31,302 nucleotides of DNA. Origin: CBDUXP01 sp965371225 [NCBI: uncultured bacterium]. Lineage in GTDB: Bacteria; Abyssobacteria; SURF-5; CBDUXP01. Made by a program: the position numbers and the translations under genes. The stretch is from assembly GCA_965371225.1 (NCBI GenBank), contig CBDUXP010000047.1:1-31302 (forward strand). The letters run 5' to 3'. Below the pieces are notes generated by a model. The model had not been told where the DNA came from. It worked only from the letters and a program-made list of their open reading frames with translations, and ran no database searches. Below, piece after piece: positions 22,030-30,255 of this stretch; the stretch's first letter is position 1; every line of letters begins with the position of its first letter.

Positions 22030-22707
22030 CTACTCTTTCGTAGCGCCCCACGCATCCCAATACGTGAGGGTGGGAGCGGGCCGGCGACTGACGGGGCCGA
22101 AATTCCCCTGGGGATACCCGATGGGCAGCAAGGCGCACAGGTCCACGTTCTCGGGCACGCCTAACTCGGCCTTGATCTCGTCTTCGAAGACTCGGTGCAA
22201 CGTGGTGAGTACCGTCCCGAGGCCCAGGGCACGGCAGGTGAGGAGCATGTTCTGCACCGCCGGATAGATGCTGGCGCCGTCCGCTGTGGCGTCGCTGCTA
22301 CTCTGCGGGTCCGAGCCGAAACTCAAGTTCCGGCGTTGCATGCACGCGAACAGCAGGACGGGGGCTTCGTGCATGTGGTCGGCGAGGTAGAAGGCTGCGT
22401 TCGCCATCCGCATCTGCGCGGGATCGGGTGGCGGCGCCTCCCCCTTGTCGGCCGCCGCCTGAGCTTCCGCCATGCGCACTTGCGCATACGCGGAAAAGGC
22501 CTTGTGGTATCGCTCTTGGACGAAGCGTTTCTTGGCTGGCTCCTTCACGACGATGAAGGACCAGCCCTGCGTGTTGCCCCCACTGGGAGCCATGGTGCCC
22601 GCCTCAACGATCTGTTCGATCAGCTCGTCCGGCACGGGGTCGGGCTTCAGGCGCCGCATGGAACGCATGGTGTACATGATCTCGAACAGGGCGGGCGAGT
22701 CTGCCAT
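22030..22707 (-). CDS. Nitroreductase family protein
   Basis: A 225-residue FMN-dependent nitroreductase-fold protein. The N-terminus has MYTMRSMRRLKPDPVPDELI, then EAGTMAPSGGNTQGWSFIVV (FMN phosphate-binding). The end has NMLLTCRALGLGTVLTTLHR and ALLPIGYPQGNFGPVSRRP. These are the usual family blocks. Such enzymes reduce nitro groups, quinones or enones with NAD(P)H. The insertion with PPPDPAQMRMANAAFYLADH is typical of a subgroup seen in actinobacteria and uncultivated lineages. The start is ATG 22705-22707 with AAGGAG six bases upstream. It is the first gene of a five-gene operon behind a sigma70-like promoter. Confidence 0.9.
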   Translation of the reverse strand: MADSPALFEIMYTMRSMRRLKPDPVPDELIEQIVEAGTMAPSGGNTQGWSFIVVKEPAKKRFVQERYHKAFSAYAQVRMAEAQAAADKGEAPPPDPAQMRMANAAFYLADHMHEAPVLLFACMQRRNLSFGSDPQSSSDATADGASIYPAVQNMLLTCRALGLGTVLTTLHRVFEDEIKAELGVPENVDLCALLPIGYPQGNFGPVSRRPAPTLTYWDAWGATKE

Positions 22708-22796
22708 CGGACACTCCTTGCGGCGGAGGCGCGTGGGCAGGCGCCCCGTGCCGCTACCGCCCAGGCGCTTGGCGGTCTCGGTCGGGAAGTCGGCCC

Positions 22797-22824
22797 AGTA
22801 TATCGGCCCAGGGGCACAGAGCAA
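22797..22824 (-). promoter_or_regulatory. Sigma70-type promoter for the nitroreductase operon
   Basis: On the minus strand TTGCTC (22824-22819), 16 bases, then TATACT (22802-22797). The start would be near 22790, giving a leader of about 83 bases before the ATG at 22707. The rest of the gene-free stretch 22708-22910 is GC-rich and shows no other feature. Confidence 0.5.
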
Positions 22825-22910
22825 TCATGCGCCGCGCCGGCGGGTCGGCCACACGCGTGGGTCGGGGTGGGGTGCGAAGACCAAGCGGGGTTGCGCCGCC
22901 GCCCTGTGGG

Positions 22911-23624
22911 CTAGCCAAGGCTCCAGTCTTCGCCGTACATGTGGGCGCCCAGATGTCTCGCGACGGCGAACGAGGCGGCGTTGTCCCAGCTCGTGCTGTA
23001 CAGGGCGATACGACCTTGCCGGCGCACGGCGGCGGCCCACGCGGCCGTCACCCGCGTCGCAAAACCTCGACAGCGAAAATCCGGCAGGGTCTCCACCCCC
23101 GCCTCCGCGGCCCGTGGATGATTCCGGGCGCTGTAGCAGATGCTCACGGCGACCCCGTCGCGGATGACGGCCCAGCACGGTTGGACTCGGGCGAGAATCA
23201 GGGCAAGCCATGGGAAGTGGTCGCGGACCAGCGACGCGCCGTTCGGTGGGACGGGCACCACGTCGTCCGGCGATGAGGGGGTCGTGCGAAAGACAAATGT
23301 GGGCCCCCGGTGCTCCTGCCGCACACGCGCGTCCGCCTGCAAGAGATGGCGCACGTGGGCGTAATGGCGGGGAGGTGCGCCAAACGCGCGGATGACGGGT
23401 TCGTCGGCAAAACACTCGTGGAGCACCGCGGCCAGCGCGTCCGGGATGTCGGCGCGCAGTCGCCAAATATTGCCGTGAGGCGTTCGGCAAAGGCAGAAGT
23501 GGGGCGGCGGTGGCCCCATCTGCAGTCGTGCGCACACCACGATGCGATGCGCCGCGTCGAGCCGATACAAGACTGCGGGGCGCAGACGCAGGAGCGTTAA
23601 TTCGCTCGGCATGCGGGCGAGCAT
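22911..23624 (-). CDS. GNAT family acetyltransferase
   Basis: About 237 residues. The C-terminal half shows the GNAT acetyl-CoA fold: WAVIRDGVAVSICYSARNHP, then AEAGVETLPDFRCRGFATRV with the Q/RxxGxG/A-like R-C-R-G-F-A loop, then WAAAVRRQGRIALYSTSWDN and ASFAVARHLGAHMYGEDWSL, typical of FR47-like or GNAT members acting on small molecules. The N-terminal about 100 residues are a variable domain. Two ATGs are possible, at 23624 and 23612; neither has a clear ribosome site, so the start is uncertain by four residues. The gene is divergent from the GT39-like gene. Confidence 0.82.
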   Translation of the reverse strand: MLARMPSELTLLRLRPAVLYRLDAAHRIVVCARLQMGPPPPHFCLCRTPHGNIWRLRADIPDALAAVLHECFADEPVIRAFGAPPRHYAHVRHLLQADARVRQEHRGPTFVFRTTPSSPDDVVPVPPNGASLVRDHFPWLALILARVQPCWAVIRDGVAVSICYSARNHPRAAEAGVETLPDFRCRGFATRVTAAWAAAVRRQGRIALYSTSWDNAASFAVARHLGAHMYGEDWSLG

Positions 23625-23720
23625 AGCGAAGGCGGCGGCCGGGGTCGAGGGCGCACAGGCGTCCGCGGCCGGCGGTCTTATACTGTGAGGGATCCCTGGG
23701 CCGCCGAGCCCGCAGGTTTC

Positions 23721-25328
23721 ATGCCCGAGCCCACGGACGCGCCCCCCAGTCCGACGCCGCCCCGCAGGCACCGCCGCATCGGCTGGATCTTGCTCTTCGC
23801 TGCCGGCGTGCGGCTGGTGATTCTCTGGCAGGCGAGCGCCCACGATCCCACGTTCGGCCGCTGGCTCCCCGCGCAGGACATGTACGCCTTCGACGCGTGG
23901 GCCCGGGCGATAGCGGAGGGCGACTGGGCATTCGATCCCCGCCCGCACATGCCGTTCTCGCCCACGTACCCGGCTCTGTTGGCCGTGATCTATCGATGCA
24001 TCGGGGCCGACATGCGCATAGTCGCGGCCGTACAGATGGGGCTGGGTCTCGTCGCGGTGTACGGCGTGTACGGGATTGGGCGGGCGCTGTTTACGGAACG
24101 GACTGCGCTCCTGGCGGCGCTTGGATATGCGGTGTACCTGCCGGCGTGCTATTACGAGACGACGCTGCTGCGTGCGGCCTGGGTCACTACGGCGGTGGCC
24201 GTGGGAGCGTGGTGGCTGCTGCTGGGCGTGGAACGCGGCGCGCGCGTGTGGTTGCTGGCGGTCGGCGCGGCATTGGGAACCGCGACCGCGCTGCGTGTCA
24301 GCAATGTCCTGTTGGTCCTCGCCGCGGCAGGCGCGGTCTTCCAGTACGCGCGCGCACCACGCGGCCGCCGGGCAGCGCTGGTCGGCTTCCTGCTGTTGGG
24401 CACAACGATCGCGTGGGCACCATGGCTGGTGTGGGACAGCGTTCGGCCTCGAACGGTTCAACCGGGTCAAACAGCGGCGCATGTCAACCTGATCGCCGGG
24501 AACACGCCGGACGCCACCGGCGTCTTTTACCACATCCCCCCCACGGCGGAACGCATCCTGGCCGAGGCGCGTGGAGACGAAGCGGTGTTGGCCCGCAGTG
24601 TGGGCGCCGCCATCGCGGCTCAGCCGGTGCGATGGTTGGGTGTGCAGCTCCGCAAGGCGCTCGTGTTCTGGCATGGCTATGAACCGACGAACAACCTCAG
24701 CATGTCCATTTCAGCGCGCTTCGTTCCGGCACTCCGGCTACCGGTGGTCCGGTACTGGCCGGTCGCCGTTGTGGCGCTCGCCGGCCTGTGCGTCACCTGG
24801 CGGCGCTCGCCGGGGACGCGCACCATCGCCGCGTTAGTCCTGGCCGTGTACGCGTCCATTGCCCCGTTCCTGCTGCTCAGCCGATACCGCCTCGCGGTTG
24901 TGCCACTGTTGTTGCCGTTCGCCGCGTGGACGTTGTTGCACGGGTGGGGCGCGCTTCGTTCACGTGGACGTTGGACACGGGCGAGCGTGTGTGCAGTGCT
25001 GGGCGCCGCGCTGATCGCAACGCATCCCGCGACGTTCCGCTTCTGGTTCGCGCCGGCTTTCGTGGCGCATTTTGAAAGTCAGGCGGCGCTCAATCTGGCA
25101 GTCATCTATGTGCAGGGGGGTCGTCCCGACGAAGCGCTCGCCGAGTACGCGCGCCTGTATGAGGACGCGCCGGCCTTCGAGCCGGCTTTTGCCCAGTATG
25201 TGTTCCTGTTGCGACAGACTGGGCGCACCGCGGAAGCCCGTCGCGTGTGTGCAGACGCGCAGCAACGGGGCCTGCTCGGCCCGGACGCTCTGGGCATCTG
25301 CGGGTCGGTCTCGGACGAGGCGTCCTGA
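23721..25328 (+). CDS. GT39/PMT-like polytopic glycosyltransferase with C-terminal TPR
   Basis: A 535-residue polytopic membrane protein. It begins with a Pro-rich cytoplasmic tail, then about 11 membrane segments (for example RIGWILLFAAGVRLVILWQ, VAAVQMGLGLVAVYGVYGIG, LLAALGYAVYLPACYYETTL). The first loop has D-x-x-x-Y-A-F-D-A-W-A-R, where GT39/ArnT-type enzymes keep acidic residues for lipid-linked sugars. HPTYPALLAVIYR-like context is seen as SPTYPALLAVIYR. The last about 75 residues (NLAVIYVQGGRPDEALAEYA, then LRQTGRTAEARRVCADAQQR) form one to two TPR units. I prefer the ATG at 23721 since a TATACT -10 element (23679-23684) would start transcription after the upstream GTG at 23685. The donor and acceptor are unknown. 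It is immediately followed by the YfhO-like gene. Confidence 0.8.
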   Translation: MPEPTDAPPSPTPPRRHRRIGWILLFAAGVRLVILWQASAHDPTFGRWLPAQDMYAFDAWARAIAEGDWAFDPRPHMPFSPTYPALLAVIYRCIGADMRIVAAVQMGLGLVAVYGVYGIGRALFTERTALLAALGYAVYLPACYYETTLLRAAWVTTAVAVGAWWLLLGVERGARVWLLAVGAALGTATALRVSNVLLVLAAAGAVFQYARAPRGRRAALVGFLLLGTTIAWAPWLVWDSVRPRTVQPGQTAAHVNLIAGNTPDATGVFYHIPPTAERILAEARGDEAVLARSVGAAIAAQPVRWLGVQLRKALVFWHGYEPTNNLSMSISARFVPALRLPVVRYWPVAVVALAGLCVTWRRSPGTRTIAALVLAVYASIAPFLLLSRYRLAVVPLLLPFAAWTLLHGWGALRSRGRWTRASVCAVLGAALIATHPATFRFWFAPAFVAHFESQAALNLAVIYVQGGRPDEALAEYARLYEDAPAFEPAFAQYVFLLRQTGRTAEARRVCADAQQRGLLGPDALGICGSVSDEAS

Positions 25329-27629
25329 GTGCGCCAGGGGAGCGTCGCGCCGCAGAGTCAGACGCGCGCGGCCTGCGTTGCGCTAGCGCTCGTGGTGACG
25401 GCCTGGTACGGCCGCTATCTGCTTGACCCGTGGCGCGTGCCGGTCGGCGACATCCTGGATAACTACTTCTACCTGTTTGCCCACTTGGGCGCGCGCTATC
25501 GCGCGGGCGGCCTCCCCCTGTGGTCCGCGCACTATTACGCCGGACATCCGTTCTTCGGCAACATGCCTTCGGTGTTCTACCCCGGGGATCTCCTGTTTGT
25601 AGCGTTGCCCACGACCCTCGCCTTCGCGGTGGACCGGTGGTGGCACCTGATCCTGGGCGCGCTCGCCATGTACGGCGTGGGTCGGCGGCTGGGCCTGGCG
25701 CCGCTCGGGGCGTTCGTGGCGGGCGTGCTCTACACATGCAGCGGCCAGCCGTGGGAGCACGTGCGCGCCGGCCACGTGTACATGGTGCGCACGGGCATGT
25801 GGTTTCCCGTGGTCATCTGGGCATGGCTCGCTCTGTGGCAGACGGAGCGTCCCGCCCGCGCCTTCGCGCTTGCGGCGCTGGCGGCGGGGTGCTTCTTTCT
25901 TTCGGGCCATCCCCAGATTTTCACGTACGGAACGGTCGCGTGGGGAGTGCTGGCGCTGGCCGCTGCCAGCGCAACCTCACGCGGTGCATGGCGCTCAACC
26001 TGGAGTCGGGTGGGAGTCAGCGTTGCGGCCGGCGCGGCCGGGCTTCTCCTCGCGGCGCCCCAGCTCCTGCCGCTCGCGGAGTTGGCGCGCCACACCTCGC
26101 GCGCCCAGGCCGACCTCGCCATTGCCGGGGGCCTCGCGTGGCCGCTGCCGGGATGGGTGCACACGCTGTGGCCCCAGGTGATGGTGACGGGAACCGCGCC
26201 GGGCCCGCCGCTCATGATGCCGCACGCGGAACATGGGGCTTTCCTGGGAGCGGTGGCGCTCTGTTTCGCCGCCGTGGGCGCCTGCTCCCGGAGTTGGCCC
26301 GGCCGGCGCCTCGCACTCGTGGCCCTCGTATTTGGCGCCTGTTACGCCCTCGGGCATCAGACGCCACTCCTGCGGTGGGTGATCGCCGTCTTGCCGCCGC
26401 TCGGCCAATTTCGTATTCCCGCACGCATGCTGTTCCTAGCGCTCTGGGGCTTCGCCCTGCTGGCGGGACGCGGGGCCGATGCGCTCACTGATCGCGGCTC
26501 CGCCCGCCGCCTTCACGCCGCCGCCGTGGGTCTGGTGAGTCTTACCGCCATCGGCGGCGGGGTGTGGGTGCTGGGCGGCGCCATGCGCACGGGACGGCTC
26601 TTCTCGGTAGAGACGGCGGGCTCCCACGCCGGCGTGAGCCTGCTGGACTCTTGGTCCGCCGCTGCGCTATGGGCGCCGGTGCTGTCCCTCGCCATCGTGC
26701 CGGGCTTCTGTCTTCTGGTTTCCCGGTGGGTGCCGCGACGCGGGGCACCCGCGATGCTAGCCGCTGGTCTGCTGCTGAATTTGGGGCTGGGGTACCGGTT
26801 GCAGTCTCCGGCCGTTTTCGAAGAGCCGCCAAACGCCGTGGCACGCGCGGCGGCGCACACGCCGCTCGGCCGGGTGTTTGAGCCCACGAGCCGGCGGGGA
26901 GCCATGTCCAGCCTCATCACGGGCGAGCGCAATCTGAACGGGAGCGGCCCGTTTCTCCTGGCAACCTTGCAGGCGTACCTGGGCCGTATTGCGGGCTGCG
27001 CTCCGGTGCGCGACACCAGCTACGCGTTCGATCCGGCCGTGGGCCAGTGTCGCAACGTGGCTCGCTACCGGCTCCTCGACATCGAGGCGACCCTGTGCAG
27101 CGGGACCGCGGGGCAGCAGATGCAGAAGCTGGACCACGCGCATGCATGGGTAGCCGGCCGGGTGCGCACGGTGCGGGACGAAGCCCAAGCGCTGGCTTCC
27201 GTTACCGCAGCGGACTTCGATCCCGCGACCACCGTGGTGCTCTTGCCGGAAGACCGGACGCGCGTACCGGACATCGCCGACGGACCCGTTGCGGCCGTGG
27301 TGGAGCTGCAGGCTGCGGACCATCACCGCCAGACCTGGCGGGTGGAGCTGGACGCTCCGGGCGTGTTCGTGCTGAGCGAACTGCACTATCCCGGATGGCA
27401 AGTGTCCGTAGACGGCGAGCGCCGCGCGGGGTTGCGCGCCAACTTTCTCTTGCGGGGGGTGGCGCTTTCCGCCGGGGCACATACGGTTACGTGGCGGTAC
27501 CAACCGTGGAGCTTTCGCGTGGGCGCCGGTGCCTGGGCGCTCGGGTGCGGCATCATTGCCTGGAGCTGGCGGCGCGGGCGATCGCGGGCCGCTGGTTCCG
27601 AACCGCCGGCCCCACCCGAAAGTGGGTGA
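25329..27629 (+). CDS. YfhO-like large membrane protein
   Basis: A 766-residue membrane protein similar to the YfhO family (GT-C fold, linked in Firmicutes to sugar transfer onto envelope polymers). It has about 12 membrane helices. The first loop has DILDNYFYLFAHLGARYRAG and LPLWSAHYYAGHPFFGNMPS, the characteristic P-L-W-x-x-x-x-x-G-x-P region. Later it has LPPLGQFRIPARMLFLALWG, the F-R-x-P-x-R signature. The last about 200 residues are soluble and beta-rich, ending FVLSELHYPGWQVSVDGERR and GAHTVTWRYQPWSF, as in many YfhO proteins. The GTG start at 25329 comes directly after the previous TGA, so the two genes are coupled. The stop is 13 bases from that of the convergent regulator. Confidence 0.88.
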   Translation: MRQGSVAPQSQTRAACVALALVVTAWYGRYLLDPWRVPVGDILDNYFYLFAHLGARYRAGGLPLWSAHYYAGHPFFGNMPSVFYPGDLLFVALPTTLAFAVDRWWHLILGALAMYGVGRRLGLAPLGAFVAGVLYTCSGQPWEHVRAGHVYMVRTGMWFPVVIWAWLALWQTERPARAFALAALAAGCFFLSGHPQIFTYGTVAWGVLALAAASATSRGAWRSTWSRVGVSVAAGAAGLLLAAPQLLPLAELARHTSRAQADLAIAGGLAWPLPGWVHTLWPQVMVTGTAPGPPLMMPHAEHGAFLGAVALCFAAVGACSRSWPGRRLALVALVFGACYALGHQTPLLRWVIAVLPPLGQFRIPARMLFLALWGFALLAGRGADALTDRGSARRLHAAAVGLVSLTAIGGGVWVLGGAMRTGRLFSVETAGSHAGVSLLDSWSAAALWAPVLSLAIVPGFCLLVSRWVPRRGAPAMLAAGLLLNLGLGYRLQSPAVFEEPPNAVARAAAHTPLGRVFEPTSRRGAMSSLITGERNLNGSGPFLLATLQAYLGRIAGCAPVRDTSYAFDPAVGQCRNVARYRLLDIEATLCSGTAGQQMQKLDHAHAWVAGRVRTVRDEAQALASVTAADFDPATTVVLLPEDRTRVPDIADGPVAAVVELQAADHHRQTWRVELDAPGVFVLSELHYPGWQVSVDGERRAGLRANFLLRGVALSAGAHTVTWRYQPWSFRVGAGAWALGCGIIAWSWRRGRSRAAGSEPPAPPESG

Positions 27630-27642
27630 CGGCGTCCGGCGC

Positions 27643-28749
27643 CTAGGAGGCCAACTGGGGCGTGATGATCCCTTCCATCTGGTTTTCCAGATGGGCGAAC
27701 TGCTGTTGAATCTCCAGGACTTGTGGCTCGCAGCGGATGAACGCTTCCACCACCATCGGATCGAAGTGGCTCCCGGCCGCTTCCACGATGGTCTGGCGGG
27801 CTTGCTCGTGGGGCCACGCTTCCTTGTACACGCGCTTGGAGCGTAGCGCGTCGTACACGTCCGCCAGCGCCATGATGCGGGCGGACAGGGGAATCTCCTC
27901 ACCCTGCAGGCCCCGGGGGTAGCCGGCCCCGTCCCACTTCTCATGGTGGCAGTACGCGATGGCCTTGCCCACTTCGAGGAAGCTCCGGCGGTTCAAACGC
28001 GCCTCGGCGGCTGCCAGCGTCGCGCCGCCGATCACCGTGTGCAGCTTCATCTCCTCGAACTCTTCGGCCGTCAAGCGGCCGGGTTTCAGGAGGATCGCGT
28101 CGCGAATGCCGACTTTCCCGATATCGTGCAAGGGCGACGAAATGTAAATCGACTGAATGTACTCGCGCGTGATGTAGCCATCGTATTCGGGAAACGCGGC
28201 CATCTCCTCGGCCAGCACCTTCGTGTAATTTTGAATACGTTCCAGGTGGCCGCCCGTCTCGGGGTCGCGCGATTCGGCCAGTTTGGCCAACGCGAAGATG
28301 GCCGCTTCCTGCGTCTTGACGAGTTCTTCGGCGTACTCTTCGGTCTGCCGCACCTGGGTGCGCAGATCCTCCATCAACCGGCGCTCGCGGATCACCCGCT
28401 GCAGCTTCGCTTCGAACTCCCCGCCGCGGAACGGCTTCACGAAAAAGTCACTCGCCCCGGCCTCGATGATCTGCGTGAAGGTGTACTCCGCCGAATACCC
28501 TGTGATCACAATCACATCAATCTGGGGATAGTTCGCGCGGACGAACTTCAGCAGCGCGATACCGTCCATGACCGGCATCTTGAGATCGGTCACGACGATA
28601 TCGAGCGGCGTGGTCTCGATAATATTGAGCGCTTCCTGGCCATTGGAGGCCGAGGCGCACCCCAGACCCAGCTTGTCCGTCACGAGCGCCTCTAGGAGGG
28701 CCAGGATGGTGGGGTCGTCTTCGACAATCAGAACGCGCGGCGTCGCCAT
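27643..28749 (-). CDS. Two-component response regulator with HD-GYP domain
   Basis: A 368-residue cytoplasmic regulator. The receiver domain spans about residues 1-120, with acidic D11/D12, phospho-acceptor D55 (TDLKMPVMDG) and K105 (VKPF). A coiled-coil-like linker (RRLMEDLRTQVRQTEEYAEE) leads to the HD-GYP domain at about 150-350, with H208-D209 in LHDIGKVGI, HHEKWDGAGYPRG at about 268-280 and IMALADVYDALRS. HD-GYP proteins hydrolyse cyclic di-GMP. The key residues and GYP motif are intact, so activity is likely. No sensor kinase is adjacent. A sigma70-type promoter lies at 28826-28854, which leaves a leader of about 70 bases. Confidence 0.95.
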   Translation of the reverse strand: MATPRVLIVEDDPTILALLEALVTDKLGLGCASASNGQEALNIIETTPLDIVVTDLKMPVMDGIALLKFVRANYPQIDVIVITGYSAEYTFTQIIEAGASDFFVKPFRGGEFEAKLQRVIRERRLMEDLRTQVRQTEEYAEELVKTQEAAIFALAKLAESRDPETGGHLERIQNYTKVLAEEMAAFPEYDGYITREYIQSIYISSPLHDIGKVGIRDAILLKPGRLTAEEFEEMKLHTVIGGATLAAAEARLNRRSFLEVGKAIAYCHHEKWDGAGYPRGLQGEEIPLSARIMALADVYDALRSKRVYKEAWPHEQARQTIVEAAGSHFDPMVVEAFIRCEPQVLEIQQQFAHLENQMEGIITPQLAS

Positions 28750-28804
28750 ACGGGGGCTGCTACTACTCCGGCGTTAGGGGGAAACCGGCAAACAACGAGC
28801 TGAT

Positions 28805-28831
28805 GCTAAATCAGCTAATTTTGCTATTTTA
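28805..28831. repeat. 9-base direct repeats in the regulator promoter
   Basis: Three units beginning GCTA occur at 28805, 28814 and 28823, exactly 9 bases apart and each AT-rich after that. In addition TGCTAAA (28804-28810) is repeated inverted as TTTAGCA (28828-28834). The array overlaps the -10 element and transcription start of the HD-GYP regulator, so it may be an operator. A further TAGC/GCTA pair lies at about 28884-28898. The gene-free stretch 28750-28978 is AT-rich and otherwise featureless. Confidence 0.4.
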
Positions 28832-28854
28832 GCAGTCTACATGGGTCGAAGCAA
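28826..28854 (-). promoter_or_regulatory. Sigma70-type promoter for the HD-GYP regulator
   Basis: On the minus strand TTGCTT (28854-28849), 17 bases, then TAAAAT (28831-28826). The predicted start is near 28819, about 70 bases before the ATG at 28749. Both boxes are close to consensus. Confidence 0.6.
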
Positions 28855-28978
28855 CCCACGATACTTACGAATATCGGACAGTTTTAGCTATTTATGCTAG
28901 TCAGGTTCGCTTCTGCCCAGAGAATCCGGACTGACGGAATCCAGAGAGGGCGCGGGGAGCCCATGGGAAGAGTGCCTG

Positions 28979-29272
28979 ATGAGCACAGGACCCGCGGGCG
29001 ACCCCGTGGCGCTTGGCTCCAACGGCAGCTACCCTAGAAGTGGCGGCCGGCGGCTGGCAGTCCCCGCGGCAACCGGTCCCACCTTCTCCATGCGGCCAAT
29101 CTTTCTCGTCTTGCTCGCGCTCTGTGTAGCGGCCATTCCCACGTTCTGGATGTGGCGCCGCATGCGCGAGGAGCGCCGCACGTCGTTGGACGACCACGTC
29201 AGGCGCGCCAAGGCACACGCCCGGACGGAATTGAATCGGTACCTCAGCGAGGAACGGTCCAAGGACGGGTAA
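28979..29272 (+). CDS. Small single-pass membrane protein
   Basis: A 97-residue hypothetical protein. An ATG at 28979 has a weak GGGAAGAG upstream. A second ATG at 29090 would give a 60-residue protein that begins right at the membrane segment RPIFLVLLALCVAAIPTFWMW. After it comes a charged helical tail (RRMREERRTSLDDHVRRAKA, then RTELNRYLSEERSKDG) predicted to be cytoplasmic. The N-terminal 37 residues before the second ATG look unstructured, so the short form may be the true gene. The codon pattern in the membrane and tail part is protein-like. Its stop is 24 bases from the convergent LLM gene. Confidence 0.5.
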   Translation: MSTGPAGDPVALGSNGSYPRSGGRRLAVPAATGPTFSMRPIFLVLLALCVAAIPTFWMWRRMREERRTSLDDHVRRAKAHARTELNRYLSEERSKDG

Positions 29273-29296
29273 CGCCGATGGTCGGCCGCGGCTGCC

Positions 29297-30211
29297 CTAT
29301 CGGAAGGCGGGCATGACCTCGGCCGCGAAGCACTCCAGATCCTCGACTTCGGTCACCCCCCCGAAGTTGAAGATGTGCACCCCCTTCTCGGCGTGGCGGC
29401 CGATCTCGTCGATGACTCGCTGCGGGTGGCCCCAGATACCGGTGGTCTCCGGATCCGCCAGGTACATTTCCGACAGCGCTTCCTGCAGGCGCGCCTTGCC
29501 GGCGGCTTCATCCTTGCCGAGCATGAGCTGCGTTTGCTGCGCCACCTTCATCTGCCCGAAGTCCCGGCCGGCCGTGTCGCAATGCCGCTGCAGGATGTCC
29601 AGCTTGTGTTCCACCTCGCCGAAGTACGTCTGGAAATTGTTCCACACGTCGGCGTGCTCGGCCACGATGCGCAGCATAACCTTTTCCCCAGCGCCGCCAA
29701 TCACCACGCGCGGATACGGCTGTTGAATCGGCTTGGGTGAGCACGCGGCATCGGTCACGGCGAAGTGCTGTCCCGCGTACGTAGCGGATTCCTCGGTCCA
29801 CATGAGCTTGCAGATGTCCAAGTATTCGCGGAACTCCTGCAGGCGCTGCTTGATGGGCGGGAACGGGTAGTTGTACATGCCGTACTCCAGCTCGAACCAG
29901 CCGCAGCCGATCGCGAAATCCAGCCGGCCCCCGCTCAGATAGTCGAGGCTCGCCGCCATCTTCGCCATCAACGCGGGATTGCGGTACCCATGGCAGAGCA
30001 CTTGGTGCCCCACGCGAATCTTCTCGGTCGCGCCGGCGATCATGCTGATGGTAGTCCAGGCTTCCAAGTGGGGCTCCGTGGGCGGGATGCTGATGAAATG
30101 ATCGTCGAACAGGATCGTGTCGATGCCCAGCCGATCCGCGGTCTGCGCAAAAGTCGCCAACTGTTCCCAATCGTGATTGTGCGACAGGGTGAATGCGAAC
30201 TCCAAAGCCAT
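29297..30211 (-). CDS. LLM class F420-dependent oxidoreductase
   Basis: A 304-residue luciferase-like monooxygenase-fold protein of the F420-dependent class. The TIM-barrel blocks are clear: LEFAFTLSHNHDWEQLATFA at the N-terminus, GIDTILFDDHFISIPPTEPH, GATEKIRVGHQVLCHGYRNP, LDYLSGGRLDFAIGCGWFE and the ALMAKMAASL and PYPRVVIGGAGEKVMLRIVA regions. It ends with HAEKGVHIFNFGGVTEVEDL. The cofactor may be F420 or FMN; the G-x-G-W-F-E-x-E-Y pattern is typical of the F420 subgroup. The start is ATG 30209-30211 with GGAG ten bases upstream. It is 44 bases after a paralogue on the same strand. Confidence 0.92.
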   Translation of the reverse strand: MALEFAFTLSHNHDWEQLATFAQTADRLGIDTILFDDHFISIPPTEPHLEAWTTISMIAGATEKIRVGHQVLCHGYRNPALMAKMAASLDYLSGGRLDFAIGCGWFELEYGMYNYPFPPIKQRLQEFREYLDICKLMWTEESATYAGQHFAVTDAACSPKPIQQPYPRVVIGGAGEKVMLRIVAEHADVWNNFQTYFGEVEHKLDILQRHCDTAGRDFGQMKVAQQTQLMLGKDEAAGKARLQEALSEMYLADPETTGIWGHPQRVIDEIGRHAEKGVHIFNFGGVTEVEDLECFAAEVMPAFR

Positions 30212-30255
30212 GGGTGGTGTCTCCTGTTCTCTGGTGGGTGTGCAGCGGGGGCGGG

